A DNA stretch of 46,354 nucleotides from Nitrospirota bacterium (GCA_021829515.1 JAKBPM010000007.1:1-46354), one strand, 5' to 3'; positions 24,679 through 33,187 are shown, numbered from the stretch's first letter. Notes: generated by a model from the sequence alone, not told the origin. Translations and numbers: made by a program.

Positions 24679-25377
24679 TTATAGCTGATCGTCCGACGAT
24701 TTGGTCAAAAGCGGACTTTCCTGTTCAAATTTAGGCAGAAAGTCTTTGGTTACAAAGCTTTCCATCCTGCTCCTGCGATGATGCTCGCTGAGAATGATTG
24801 CATGAAGATCATCTGTTGCCTGCCTAAAATCGACATTGAATATCAGATAGTCGTAAAGGCTGAAAGCATGAACTTCCTGGCGGACTTTGTCCAGACGTTT
24901 CGAGAGTGTTTCCGTCGAATCCTGCCCTCTTTTTGTCAATCGTTCTTCAAGAATTTGTCTCGATGGCGGCAAAATATAGATGGAAACACTGCCAAAATCA
25001 TCTTTCCTGATAAGCTCTGCTCCTTGTATGTCGATATCGACAAGGACGTCTTTTCCAGACTGAAAAGAGTCCAGAATAGTCTTTTTTGATGTTCCGTAGA
25101 GATTACCGTAAACCTCGGCGGATTCGATGAAGAGGTTCTGCTCTTTCATCTCAAGGAATTTTTCTCTGGAGACAAAGTAGTAATCGATTCCATTGACTTC
25201 TCCCGGTCTTGGGGCCCGGGTTGTATAAGAGACAGAATAATGAATCCGGTCAGTCCTCTTGGCGATTTCCTTGCAAAGCGATGTTTTTCCGGCTCCGGAA
25301 GGTGCCGAGACAACAAAGAGAATCGGTTTGAAGACTGATTTTCCGTAGATTATCTGGTTTAGTCCGTCTGACAGCAC
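24679..25377 (-). CDS. gmk: guanylate kinase
   Basis: 232 residues, slightly longer than E. coli Gmk because of short extensions at both ends. P-loop SAPSGAGKTS at about residues 24-33; GMP-binding YSVSYTTRAPRPGE and DYYFVSREKF; DIDIQGAELIR and IYILPPSRQILEERL follow. It phosphorylates GMP to GDP. Start is GTG 25377 with AAGGAG upstream. About 15 residues precede the first core strand, so a later start is possible but no better site is visible. Located between remA and rpoZ, the standard context. Confidence 0.95.
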   Translation of the reverse strand: MLSDGLNQIIYGKSVFKPILFVVSAPSGAGKTSLCKEIAKRTDRIHYSVSYTTRAPRPGEVNGIDYYFVSREKFLEMKEQNLFIESAEVYGNLYGTSKKTILDSFQSGKDVLVDIDIQGAELIRKDDFGSVSIYILPPSRQILEERLTKRGQDSTETLSKRLDKVRQEVHAFSLYDYLIFNVDFRQATDDLHAIILSEHHRRSRMESFVTKDFLPKFEQESPLLTKSSDDQL

Positions 25378-25419
25378 GATAACTCCTTCGGCTTATCTTT
25401 GATGTATGGGAATCTCTCC

Positions 25420-25701
25420 CTATTCAGAATCGCCACCGTCAGATTCTTCTTCCCGGCCATTCATCCGGTTCCCCAATGTTTCAGGCTGAAGTGCCGACAG
25501 AATAATATGACCGCTGTCCATGATAATGACTGATCTGGTTCTGCGACCTTCAGATGCATCAATGAGGAGGTTTTTTTCCTGGGCAGCTTCTCTCATGCGC
25601 CTGACAGGCGCGGAGTTGACACCCACGATGCTGATAATGTGTCCCATGGCGACAACATTTCCAAGTCCAATATTGACAAACGCCTGTGTTCTACTCGACA
25701 T
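25420..25701 (-). CDS. remA: RemA-like regulatory protein (DUF370)
   Basis: 93 residues. The sequence FVNIGLGNVVAMGHIISIV, then ASEGRRTRSVIIMDSGHIILSA, is the DUF370/RemA pattern. In Bacillus RemA is a DNA-binding activator of biofilm matrix genes; in Gram-negative bacteria the homologue nearly always lies between yicC and gmk and its role is poorly known. A charged tail (about residues 80-93, EEESDGGDSE) is extra. It overlaps the end of yicC by 11 nt, so co-translation is likely. Confidence 0.92.
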   Translation of the reverse strand: MSSRTQAFVNIGLGNVVAMGHIISIVGVNSAPVRRMREAAQEKNLLIDASEGRRTRSVIIMDSGHIILSALQPETLGNRMNGREEESDGGDSE

Positions 25702-26578
25702 TCTGTATCTGTTCTTTCAGTTTGGTGAGGATCGTCCTGATTGCCATTGCAGGCTGGAAGACAAGGGGATTGGCTTCCTTGGTGATAAAAGTTGATATCT
25801 CCCTTTGCATTTCCTGAGCAAGAAAGTCGAGTGACCTTCCAATTGCTCCGCCCGAGTCCATATCCTGGCGAAAACGTTGCATGTGAATGTTGAATCGTTG
25901 CCACTCTTCCTCATTGTCTTTTTTCGACAAGTAGAGAAGCGCCTCTTCTTCAACCTTTTTTCCAGCATCAAGAATTGTTGTCTGTTGGAGAAGACTGGAA
26001 ATTTTTTTGGCAAATGCCGCTTTTGTTTCTTCGATAGCCTTGGGTCTGGTTAATCCGATCAGACGAAGATATTCATTGATTTCAAGAAGTAGCCCATCTA
26101 TAACTTTTGTAAGAGCCTGTCCTTCATCTTCCCGTGAAGCCTTCAGTTTCCGCAAGAGTTCGCCTATTGTTCCCATCGCCACTTCTGGATCGACAGGAGG
26201 AGGGGGAATGTTTCCATCCCGGGTCATTACGGTGAGGATATGCGTCAATGTGACGGGCTCCCTGAGGCCCAGGGCGTCTTTAATCTGGGAGAGCTCGATA
26301 TAAATTGCTGTCGCTTTTTCGGCAGAGATGGGAGTCGAAGTCATTTGCTGCTGGGGTGACCGGGAAACGGTGATCTCGACCCTTCCTCTTGTCAGGAAAG
26401 ATGCTGCCATTCGTCTGGTAGCAACCTCCAGATGTTCCCACTCCTTCGGAAAGTTCAGGATCACTTCAAGGTTTTTATGATTAAGAGATTTTGCCGAAAG
26501 CCTGTACTTGTCGAGCGGATACGGGGTTGAGGCCTCTCCGAAGCCTGTCATGCTGAGTAACCCTCTGGAGACGGACAT
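25691..26578 (-). CDS. yicC: YicC/YloC family endoribonuclease
   Basis: 295 residues, the usual length. N-terminal LSMTGFGEAS is the family signature (SMTGFG), and the C-terminal DUF1732 part is seen as GRSLDFLAQEMQREISTF followed by a conserved helix. YicC has been described as an endoribonuclease that acts on certain small RNAs. It is the first gene of the yicC-remA-gmk-rpoZ-coaBC run. AAGGAA lies about 7 nt upstream of the ATG at 26578. Confidence 0.94.
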   Translation of the reverse strand: MSVSRGLLSMTGFGEASTPYPLDKYRLSAKSLNHKNLEVILNFPKEWEHLEVATRRMAASFLTRGRVEITVSRSPQQQMTSTPISAEKATAIYIELSQIKDALGLREPVTLTHILTVMTRDGNIPPPPVDPEVAMGTIGELLRKLKASREDEGQALTKVIDGLLLEINEYLRLIGLTRPKAIEETKAAFAKKISSLLQQTTILDAGKKVEEEALLYLSKKDNEEEWQRFNIHMQRFRQDMDSGGAIGRSLDFLAQEMQREISTFITKEANPLVFQPAMAIRTILTKLKEQIQNVE

Positions 26579-26897
26579 CTGTATTCCTTATCAGTGTAAT
26601 TTTATTGAAGGGCTATTTGCTTATGAAAACGACCAGAAAGTGAGCCGCCGGAGGTTCACCGCCGATTGTTATTGATTGTTCCCGGGATGATCTTCCTATA
26701 TGCTCCATGCTAAGGAGCATACCGAGCGAACATCTGCATGAAATGACGAGACCTTTTGATGACCACATGATGAGGTCATTCTAGAGTGTTTTTTTTAAAA
26801 TGGAAAGTCTTTTTGGGCAGGAAGGTGGGCTAGTGCTCGACCCTTCTTCAATAATGCTTGCGGGTTGGAAAACTCTTTTTGCAGCAAGGAGGATCTT
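26579..26897. other. intergenic region with three successive hairpins and a T8 tract
   Basis: 319 nt between divergent yicC and the glucosidase gene. In rightward order it contains a 7-bp hairpin (26640-26659, GTGAGCC/GGTTCAC with one G.U), an 8-bp hairpin (26699-26721, TATGCTCC/GGAGCATA), a 6-bp hairpin (26759-26779, ATGACC/GGTCAT) and eight consecutive T residues (26789-26796). No open frame with a ribosome-binding site is visible. It may be a structured leader, an attenuator or a small RNA; see findings. Confidence 0.45.
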
Positions 26898-29015
26898 TTG
26901 AAGGCGCGGGGCAAGCGGACACATATCTCTTCGAGAGCGATTGGTCCAGAGGATCGTCTGCTTAAAAAAGAAGACCTTTTGGGTGTCTGGGATGTCTTCG
27001 GATCCATTGATGCCAAGGTCAAACCATTTTACGGGATATTTTGGCATGGGATGCGCTTTGTCTCGAGATGGAAATGGATAACGCCAAGTCTCTACCCCAT
27101 GAATCTTGAGCCTTTGGGGAAGCCGGAAAACGGTGTTTCCTTTTTTCGCCAGTACATTCCTTTTGCATCTTCTTCCGGAGAAGAGGCGGAAGGGGCAGTT
27201 TCCTTTTATCTGGAAAGAGTTCTGTTTCCGGATGGAATGAGAGAACGATTTTCCGTGAGCAATTTTGGAAGGGTTCGGCGAGCCTTTAATTTGGTGTTGT
27301 TTATTGATGCTGACTTTGCCGACATGTTTGAAGTCAGGGGGTTTGTCAGTTCGGTTGCCCCGCATCGGAAGGTCAAAAGAGTTTTTTGTGATGGTGTTCT
27401 GAGAATTTCCTGCATGGGGGAGGATGACTTGCTGCGGGAATCAGTCATATCTTTTGCGGGGATGACTCCATCCAATATTTCCAAGTCAGGAAAAGAGCTG
27501 CATTGGTCGATAGATCTTCCTCCGGGAGAAGAGTGTTTTATTGAGCCTGTCGTGGCACTGTCCGAATCTGTTTCCGGGGCTTCTCCTCTGTTAAATGTCC
27601 ATCATTCATCTCTGGCATCCTTTCCGTCCGTATTAAAAGAAATGCGCAATCAAAACCAGGACGATCAAAAGAAGTGGCCCGTTTTAAAAACCGACCACCC
27701 GGTGCTTTCTGATGCCTACGACAGGGCGTGCCAGGATCTTGACATGCTCTTTACCGGTCCTCCCGGAGGGAAAGTCCCTTATGCCGGTTTGCCATGGTTT
27801 TCGACCTTTTTCGGCAGGGATGCAATTATTACGGCGTATTCGATGTTGTGGGCCCGTCCTGATATCGCTCTTAATGTTTTGAGGTATCTTGAAAAACGGC
27901 AGGCAACGGATATCACTCCTTTCAGGGCAGCCCAGCCCGGAAAGATTCTGCATGAGGAAAGGTCTGGAGAACTTTCCAATCTTGGAGAGGTTCCTTTTGG
28001 CCAGTATTACGGGTCGATTGACTCTACCCCTTTATACATTGTTCTTGCGTGTGAGTACTATCAGCGTACAGGTGACGATCATGTCATGCGATCACTTTGG
28101 CCCTCCATCCTGAAGGCTTTGGCCTGGATCGATCAATATGGCCTTCACCCTGATTCCCGTTTTCTGGTTTATCAACGAGATCCTGAAGGGGGACTTGTCA
28201 ATCAGGGGTGGAAAGATTCTGCGGACTCGGTTTTTCATGCAGACGGGAGCATCGCCAGGCATCCGATAGCATTGATTGAGGTCCAGGGATATCTCTATTG
28301 GGCCTGGTCGATGCTTGCACCGCTTGCAGAGCGATTCGGGGACCCTTCTCTCGGGATCATTCTGAAGACAAGGGCAGGGGAGCTGAAAGACAATATCATC
28401 AAAAAGTTCTGGCTCGACGAACAAAATATTTTTGCCATGGCCATTGATGGAGACGGAAAACCCTGTGCGATAGCATCATCTAATCCGGGGCATTTGCTGT
28501 TGACCGGACTCCTGCCTGAAGAGCTGGCGAGAAAACTGGCAGTGACTTTGTTGGGCCCGGACATGTTCAGTGGCTGGGGAATCCGGACTGTCGGAAAAAA
28601 AGAGGCCCGATATAACCCTGTTTCCTATCACAACGGTTCTATTTGGCCTCATGATAACGGGCTGATCTTGGCGGGGCTCTCCCGGTCGGGATTTCTGATG
28701 GAGTTAGGCAAACTTTCCAAAGCCTATCTTGATGGGGTCTCGATGTTTCGGGATTATCGGTTGCCGGAATTGATCTGTGGTTTTGACCGTGAGGAATCTT
28801 CGGGGCCTGTCCTCTATCCCACGTCCTGCTCTCCCCAGACATGGTCTGTTGCTTCTCTTTTTCTGTTGATTCGCTCAATGACGGGAGAGATTTTCGACAA
28901 GGGAAAGTTTATTCATGACGGGTCTTTTTTTCTGCCTCCGGGGATAGGATCTCTTGAGATTCTGGGTCTCAACGGAGACGATATTGTGCTGAAGTCCAGC
29001 GGACATGCTCATTAG
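26898..29015 (+). CDS. amylo-alpha-1,6-glucosidase / glycogen-debranching-type enzyme
   Basis: 705 residues from TTG 26898, chosen because AAGGAGG lies 5 nt upstream; in-frame TTG 26865 has no signal. The N-terminal third matches the GDE N-terminal domain (RAFNLVLFIDADFADMFEVR, with RERFSVSNFG just before). The C-terminal two thirds is the (alpha/alpha)6 glucosidase domain seen as YAGLPWFSTFFGRDAIITAY, a conserved-looking NQGWKDSADS and SYHNGSIWPHDNGLI. Such proteins hydrolyse alpha-1,6 branches of glycogen-like glucan or related oligosaccharides in the cytoplasm; no signal peptide is seen. No other glycogen gene is adjacent. Substrate is inferred. Confidence 0.9.
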   Translation: MKARGKRTHISSRAIGPEDRLLKKEDLLGVWDVFGSIDAKVKPFYGIFWHGMRFVSRWKWITPSLYPMNLEPLGKPENGVSFFRQYIPFASSSGEEAEGAVSFYLERVLFPDGMRERFSVSNFGRVRRAFNLVLFIDADFADMFEVRGFVSSVAPHRKVKRVFCDGVLRISCMGEDDLLRESVISFAGMTPSNISKSGKELHWSIDLPPGEECFIEPVVALSESVSGASPLLNVHHSSLASFPSVLKEMRNQNQDDQKKWPVLKTDHPVLSDAYDRACQDLDMLFTGPPGGKVPYAGLPWFSTFFGRDAIITAYSMLWARPDIALNVLRYLEKRQATDITPFRAAQPGKILHEERSGELSNLGEVPFGQYYGSIDSTPLYIVLACEYYQRTGDDHVMRSLWPSILKALAWIDQYGLHPDSRFLVYQRDPEGGLVNQGWKDSADSVFHADGSIARHPIALIEVQGYLYWAWSMLAPLAERFGDPSLGIILKTRAGELKDNIIKKFWLDEQNIFAMAIDGDGKPCAIASSNPGHLLLTGLLPEELARKLAVTLLGPDMFSGWGIRTVGKKEARYNPVSYHNGSIWPHDNGLILAGLSRSGFLMELGKLSKAYLDGVSMFRDYRLPELICGFDREESSGPVLYPTSCSPQTWSVASLFLLIRSMTGEIFDKGKFIHDGSFFLPPGIGSLEILGLNGDDIVLKSSGHAH

Positions 29016-29074
29016 AGTCTTTTGCCAAGAGCTCTATCCAGCGATTCGTTGGTTCTCAAAATGCTTTAAGGTTC

Positions 29075-29103
29075 TTGCTAAATCCAGAGTGATGGACTAA
29101 TAT
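29075..29103 (+). promoter_or_regulatory. candidate promoter for the penicillin-binding protein gene
   Basis: -35 TTGCTA (29075-29080) and -10 TAATAT (29098-29103) are 17 bp apart, about 120 nt upstream of the start codon. No clear terminator for the glucosidase gene precedes it. Confidence 0.35.
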
Positions 29104-29224
29104 CTCCCCGCATTCATTTGCATAGATCGTTTTAGCGAGTCATTTGGTCGCTTGTTAGTTGATGTTTCGCCTGCGTGGTGATTTATGGTGTGATTTGCGC
29201 AGGTAGCTTGGGGGGTATTGTCCA

Positions 29225-30619
29225 TTGATCCGTCGAGTGGTCCACTTGCTCAGCATCGTCCATAATCCCATTTCCTGGACTTTGGGAAAGCGTATCTTCT
29301 CTCTTTTTATTCTTGTTTCTTTCTGGACATTGCCAACCCATGGCGGTGTTTCCCGGGTTCAGACCTCTGTTGCAAATGCATCGGTCAGCCTGCCCAAGTC
29401 GCAGCTTCCTCCGTTGCTTGCCGGCTCCGTTGGCGCATCAGTTCCTGCAGGATCAGGGATTGTTCAATCCGTGATGTCCGGCCATCCTGATGTTCTGAAT
29501 GTTCAGGGGCGGCCTGCTATTCGATTTGTTTCGGATCTTCCTGTTCTTGACCCCGATTTTCTCCCGTCGTTTCATACCCCTGTAGGGAATCATTTTGAAA
29601 CGAGGACAGACGAAGGATATGTCATTACTTGGACTGTCCGTCCATCCTTGCAGCGGGATGTTGCAAGATTTGTGATTCGAAACAGGGTGCCGTATGGAAT
29701 GTTTGTTGCTGTTGAGCCCAAGACGGGAGCGTTTTTAGCATTTTATGGAAGCCAGGGGAGAACCGAGTCCGATACTCTGGTCCAGAAAGCATCATACCCT
29801 GCAGCGTCAATGTTCAAGGTTGTTACTACTGCAGATGCGCTTGAGAATAGAAAGATCAATCCTGATACCGAGATCTATTTTCATGGCTGTCTCTACTGCA
29901 TCGGACCCACTTACTGGACGGACAACAGGCGAAGGGATCGCCTCCATTTGTCTGTTACAGAAGCTCTTGGAAAATCTGTTAACATGATTTTCGCCAAGAT
30001 TGCATTGCGATACCTGACGCCCGAGAATCTTCAGGCTATGGCAGACCGTTTTGGATTCAACAAGGAAATTGAGTCGGATGTTCCGTTCGAAATGAGTTCT
30101 GCCGTTATTCCATCGGAGCGGGCGGGATTTGCCAGGAGCGCGGCAGGTTTTGGTCAGGTTCTTATCAGTCCGATTCATGCTGCAGTTATTGCCGGGGCCT
30201 TATCAAACGGTGGCGTGATGATGCGGCCTCATCTGATTGAAAGCATCAAGGGGCCTGATGGTAATGTCGTTTTCCGGACAACGCCAAAGATACTCGCGGT
30301 TGTAGCAGATGCAAAGATTTCATCAACACTCTTGTCGATGATGCATTCAACCACCGTCAAGGGCACGGGACGGAGGGCATTTTTTCGGTGGCATCATGAC
30401 CCGATTCTTCGCAAGATATCTGTGGCAGGGAAAACCGGAACCCTGTCGGGACTCCATCCGGAAGGATTATATGAGTGGTTTATGGGCATGGCCCCTGTTG
30501 GTAACCCTCGAATAGCTGTAGCTGCCCTGACAATTGACCGTGGTTACTGGCGTATTAAAGGGACCGATATTGCGAGCCGGGGGCTCCGCACCTATTTTAG
30601 AAAGATGCCCGACGAATAG
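29225..30619 (+). CDS. penicillin-binding transpeptidase-domain protein
   Basis: 464 residues. One N-terminal transmembrane or signal segment (about 22-38), a low-complexity stretch, then a transpeptidase domain with all three active-site motifs: SMFK at 195-198, SVN at 251-253 and KTGT at 403-406. It therefore looks like an active D,D-transpeptidase of the class B/class D beta-lactamase-like superfamily. No glycosyltransferase domain and no recognisable PBP dimerisation domain are present, so it is shorter than PBP2 or PBP3. It cross-links peptidoglycan in the periplasm. Start TTG 29225 has GGGGG about 9 nt upstream; TTG 29219 is possible. Not in a cell-division or rod gene cluster. Confidence 0.88.
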   Translation: MIRRVVHLLSIVHNPISWTLGKRIFSLFILVSFWTLPTHGGVSRVQTSVANASVSLPKSQLPPLLAGSVGASVPAGSGIVQSVMSGHPDVLNVQGRPAIRFVSDLPVLDPDFLPSFHTPVGNHFETRTDEGYVITWTVRPSLQRDVARFVIRNRVPYGMFVAVEPKTGAFLAFYGSQGRTESDTLVQKASYPAASMFKVVTTADALENRKINPDTEIYFHGCLYCIGPTYWTDNRRRDRLHLSVTEALGKSVNMIFAKIALRYLTPENLQAMADRFGFNKEIESDVPFEMSSAVIPSERAGFARSAAGFGQVLISPIHAAVIAGALSNGGVMMRPHLIESIKGPDGNVVFRTTPKILAVVADAKISSTLLSMMHSTTVKGTGRRAFFRWHHDPILRKISVAGKTGTLSGLHPEGLYEWFMGMAPVGNPRIAVAALTIDRGYWRIKGTDIASRGLRTYFRKMPDE

Positions 30620-30792
30620 ATCAACAGACTGAATTTGTTATGGCTTTTTGCTGGAATAGAAGTTTTTTAATGCATTCCATTTTCATGATGGTTTTTACTT
30701 CATTAAACTTGGTTGGGTTCTTTTCGTGATCGAGTCAATTGGCATGAATTCTTTATTCCGATACTGGTTGCTTTGAAAGGGAGGAAGACAGC

Positions 30793-31203
30793 ATGGTAAT
30801 GGTAAAAAAAGTAATGACAAAGAATCCGATGACCGTTGAAATGACAACCACTGCCCGGGAAGTGGCTGAAATCATGAAAACGAAAAAAGTGGGCAGCCTT
30901 TTGGTGATGCAGGGCGAGAAAACAGTCGGAATTATCACTGAAGCAGATATTGTCCGGCGGGTTGTTGGCGAAGACAGGGTTCCTTATGTCACAACTGTCT
31001 CGACGATCATGAGCGCTCCCGTCCTTTCGATTAATTCCGACGCATCAATCTATGATGCCCAGGATTTGATGGATAAGCATCATATTCGTCATTTGCTGGT
31101 TTTGGAGGATGATGAGGTCGTTGGATTGATCTCCATTCGCGATCTTATTCATCCAGCTTATCTTGGACGGGAAGATTCCTGGGATAGCGGACACACAGAA
31201 TAG
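30793..31203 (+). CDS. two-CBS-domain protein
   Basis: 136 residues, nearly all of it a tandem CBS (Bateman) module. CBS1 spans ~1-60 (VKKVMTKNPMTVEMTTTARE, then GIITEADIVRRV) and CBS2 ~68-128 (STIMSAPVLSINSDASIYDA, then GLISIRDLI). Such stand-alone modules sense adenosine nucleotides and regulate partner proteins. The ATG is preceded by GGGAGGA. A strong terminator follows at 31215-31255, so the gene is probably a single-gene transcript. Partner unknown. Confidence 0.92.
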   Translation: MVMVKKVMTKNPMTVEMTTTAREVAEIMKTKKVGSLLVMQGEKTVGIITEADIVRRVVGEDRVPYVTTVSTIMSAPVLSINSDASIYDAQDLMDKHHIRHLLVLEDDEVVGLISIRDLIHPAYLGREDSWDSGHTE

Positions 31204-31214
31204 ATCTCATCAAT

Positions 31215-31255
31215 GAGAGGCGGGAAGATTTCTTCCTGCCTCTCTTCTTGATTTT
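31215..31255 (+). terminator. rho-independent terminator after the CBS gene
   Basis: A 13-bp stem with one G.U pair (31215-31227 with 31232-31244), a 4-nt loop and a T-rich tail (TTCTTGATTTT). It lies 12 nt past the CBS stop codon. This is the clearest terminator in the window. Confidence 0.85.
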
Positions 31256-31339
31256 CCTGCGACAAATCCCCGCTGGATGCAACTCTACTCTTTCTTGACC
31301 GTCCCAATCGCGTTACCTCAAATTTCTTTATTTTCAGTG

Positions 31340-31368
31340 TTGACAAAACCCATTTTGCTGCTTAGAGT
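31340..31368 (+). promoter_or_regulatory. promoter for the lipoprotein/outer-membrane gene pair
   Basis: -35 TTGACA (31340-31345, consensus) and -10 TAGAGT (31363-31368) with a 17-bp spacer. Start predicted near 31375, inside the Fur-like box. A second possible promoter, TTGCGA (31411) with TATAAA (31433), 16 bp apart, lies downstream. Confidence 0.6.
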
Positions 31369-31372
31369 AATT

Positions 31373-31391
31373 GAAAACGATAGTCATTATC
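31373..31391 (+). promoter_or_regulatory. fur box: Fur-box-like operator
   Basis: The 19 bases at 31373-31391 match the classical Fur consensus (GATAATGATAATCATTATC) at 16 of 19 positions by my count. It overlaps the predicted transcription start of the promoter at 31340-31368, the usual position for Fur repression. Iron control of the two downstream genes is therefore likely but untested. Confidence 0.6.
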
Positions 31392-31419
31392 AATATGGTT
31401 ACTTGATTTGTTGCGATAC

Positions 31420-31444
31420 AAAGTATCATTGGTATAAAGTATCA
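31420..31444 (+). repeat. tandem direct repeats upstream of the lipoprotein gene
   Basis: AAAGTATCA occurs at 31420-31428 and 31436-31444, a 16-bp period. The first copy is part of a small inverted repeat GATAC-AAA-GTATC (31415-31427). This arrangement is typical of paired regulator half-sites. Confidence 0.5.
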
Positions 31445-31515
31445 CCTTTATGACTTCAGAAAGATGATTGGCCGATATTCTTATGGTGTGTCATGTTTTA
31501 AATCAAGGGGGGGTA

Positions 31516-32106
31516 ATGTTTTTTAAAAGTAAATTGATTGGGTGTTTTAATCGGACTGCTTCTTTTTTATTGGTGTTTTTGACCGTTTCGCTCATGCTTG
31601 GTTGCTCTACGGCCCCGTATTCTTCAAGGCAGGAATTGTATGGAGCTTTTTCAAAGGATGAAAAGGCCGGCAATCTTCAGAAGGCAAGGATCGATCTCTG
31701 CGCGATCCTGAAAATCAGTCCCCAGGATTCGATTGCATGGAATGACCTCGCATATCTGGACTTTCTCTCTCATCATTACAGGAAGGCTCAGGGAGATCTT
31801 TCCCAAGGGCTTGCAGTCAACCCATCCGACCATTTTCTTCTCCTGAACTCAGCGAGACTTTTTTTGGCCGAAGGGGAAAATGAACGGGCCAGGGTTACTC
31901 TCCTCTCGATGATCTCAGCACATCCATGGCCAAAAGGTTTTCGGATGATCCTCGCTATCGCGGATCTCCGGACGGGACATCGCGACTCTGCAAAACTCCT
32001 GTTTTCCGAAATATTGTCGGAGAGGCCATATGACAGGCTTGCGGCGATCTACCTTTCTCGCCTTTCGACGTCAGGCAGCTCTTTGAAGAGCGTTCGAAAT
32101 GGCTAA
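31516..32106 (+). CDS. small TPR-like lipoprotein
   Basis: 196 residues from ATG 31516, preceded by GGGGGGG; the in-frame upstream start at 31468 lacks a signal. Signal peptide with lipobox LMLGC puts the lipidated Cys at residue 30. The mature part is helical with TPR-like repeats (AWNDLAYLDFLSHHYRKAQG, then LFLAEGENERARVTLLS). The stop overlaps the start of the next gene by 8 nt, so it is co-expressed with the predicted outer-membrane protein and may help its assembly or function. The promoter carries a Fur-like box. Precise role unknown. Confidence 0.8.
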   Translation: MFFKSKLIGCFNRTASFLLVFLTVSLMLGCSTAPYSSRQELYGAFSKDEKAGNLQKARIDLCAILKISPQDSIAWNDLAYLDFLSHHYRKAQGDLSQGLAVNPSDHFLLLNSARLFLAEGENERARVTLLSMISAHPWPKGFRMILAIADLRTGHRDSAKLLFSEILSERPYDRLAAIYLSRLSTSGSSLKSVRNG

Positions 32107-33187
32107 ACATTTTGGGTGGCGTTTCAGGAGCGTTGCTCTTTTGTCCGGTGTCTTTTTGCTGCAAATGCTGATGCCCGGACCCGGGATGGCGGAGGATCCT
32201 CCTTTGGGTCTGACTCCTCCATCAGCCTATGAGGAAGATCGTAACAAGGACCTTATTCCGGACCTTGAGCCGCTTGAACCTGCTTATTTGCCATGGGGTC
32301 CGAACACTAGTGGCCCAAACTTTACAGGGACGGCGGAAGTGGAGCCGGTAGGGTCTTTTTTTATTGAACCATACTGGTTCGATTATATTCAGCCAGGATT
32401 GGGTTTTTCATCCCTTTCGATGCCGGAGAGAATTTCGATCGGTTTGATGGAGAACTGGGAGTTCGATATGTCTATTCCTTTTGTCTCAAATCATGGAAGC
32501 GCTCCAACAACGCCTGTCGGACAATCAATCAACAGTTTCGGAATGGGGGACACTCTTCTGTGGGTAAAGAGGCAGCTGACATCGGACGCTGATGTCTATC
32601 ACTTCCTGGCAAGACCAGCTATTACGATCGAAGGGCAGTTTACCCTGCCCACGGGGCACTTCCTGAATCTGAATCCCCAGCTTTATGGTGTGGACCAGAC
32701 TGGTGACGGGACTTATAACGAAGGCTTGTATGTCATTGTCAGAAAACATTTCAAGCCGTTTATGTTCTATCTCCAGGTTGGGGATATTATTGAAAATCCG
32801 ACCGATGTCGGTCCCGGATTTACCTTTAATAATGGTCTGTCTGTTACCTCTTCCTCCCAGTCTGTTTTGAATGGGAACCTTCTCTATTATGCCGGAGCCC
32901 TGGAACATGTATTAAATGATAAGTGGGGGGCAGGTTATGTCCTTGAGTTTTTTGGGGAAAGTCAGTCGGGACAGAGCCTTTTCGGGGCGGCAAATGCTCC
33001 GGCATGGTCTTTTTTCTGGATAGACCCGGCGATAGAGTTTTCCTGGCCGAATGAAGGTGCTGTGACCGTAACCTGGGGGGCCGGGATTGCCCTTCCTGTT
33101 TACCAGTCCAATTATCCTCAGACGTTCACGCCACTCGGGACCGTCACAATCTATTATAACGGTCCCTTTGGGTACAGGGGAGAGTAA
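32099..33187 (+). CDS. predicted outer-membrane beta-barrel protein
   Basis: 362 residues. Signal peptide (about 1-31, with hydrophobic ALLSGVFLLQMLM and a likely cleavage near GMA-ED). The mature protein shows alternating hydrophobic/polar strands rich in Tyr, Phe, Trp and Gly (for example FFIEPYWFDYIQPGLGF, ALEHVLNDKWGAGYVLEFFG, VTVTWGAGIALPVY), consistent with a transmembrane beta-barrel resembling the MetA-pathway/phenol-degradation channel type; it lacks the terminal Phe and has no TonB box that I can see, so it is not a siderophore receptor. Co-transcribed with a lipoprotein behind a Fur-like box, so an iron-related envelope function is inferred. Ends 6 nt from the converging bioF. Confidence 0.72.
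   Translation: MAKHFGWRFRSVALLSGVFLLQMLMPGPGMAEDPPLGLTPPSAYEEDRNKDLIPDLEPLEPAYLPWGPNTSGPNFTGTAEVEPVGSFFIEPYWFDYIQPGLGFSSLSMPERISIGLMENWEFDMSIPFVSNHGSAPTTPVGQSINSFGMGDTLLWVKRQLTSDADVYHFLARPAITIEGQFTLPTGHFLNLNPQLYGVDQTGDGTYNEGLYVIVRKHFKPFMFYLQVGDIIENPTDVGPGFTFNNGLSVTSSSQSVLNGNLLYYAGALEHVLNDKWGAGYVLEFFGESQSGQSLFGAANAPAWSFFWIDPAIEFSWPNEGAVTVTWGAGIALPVYQSNYPQTFTPLGTVTIYYNGPFGYRGE

Larger units (their letters stand above)
31204..31515. other. intergenic region with terminator, promoter, Fur-like box and tandem repeats
   Basis: 312 nt between the CBS gene and the next lipoprotein gene. It contains a rho-independent terminator (31215-31255), a promoter (31340-31368), an overlapping Fur-box-like sequence (31373-31391) and two direct repeats of AAAGTATCA 16 bp apart (31420-31444). 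No coding sequence is seen. Confidence 0.7.
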
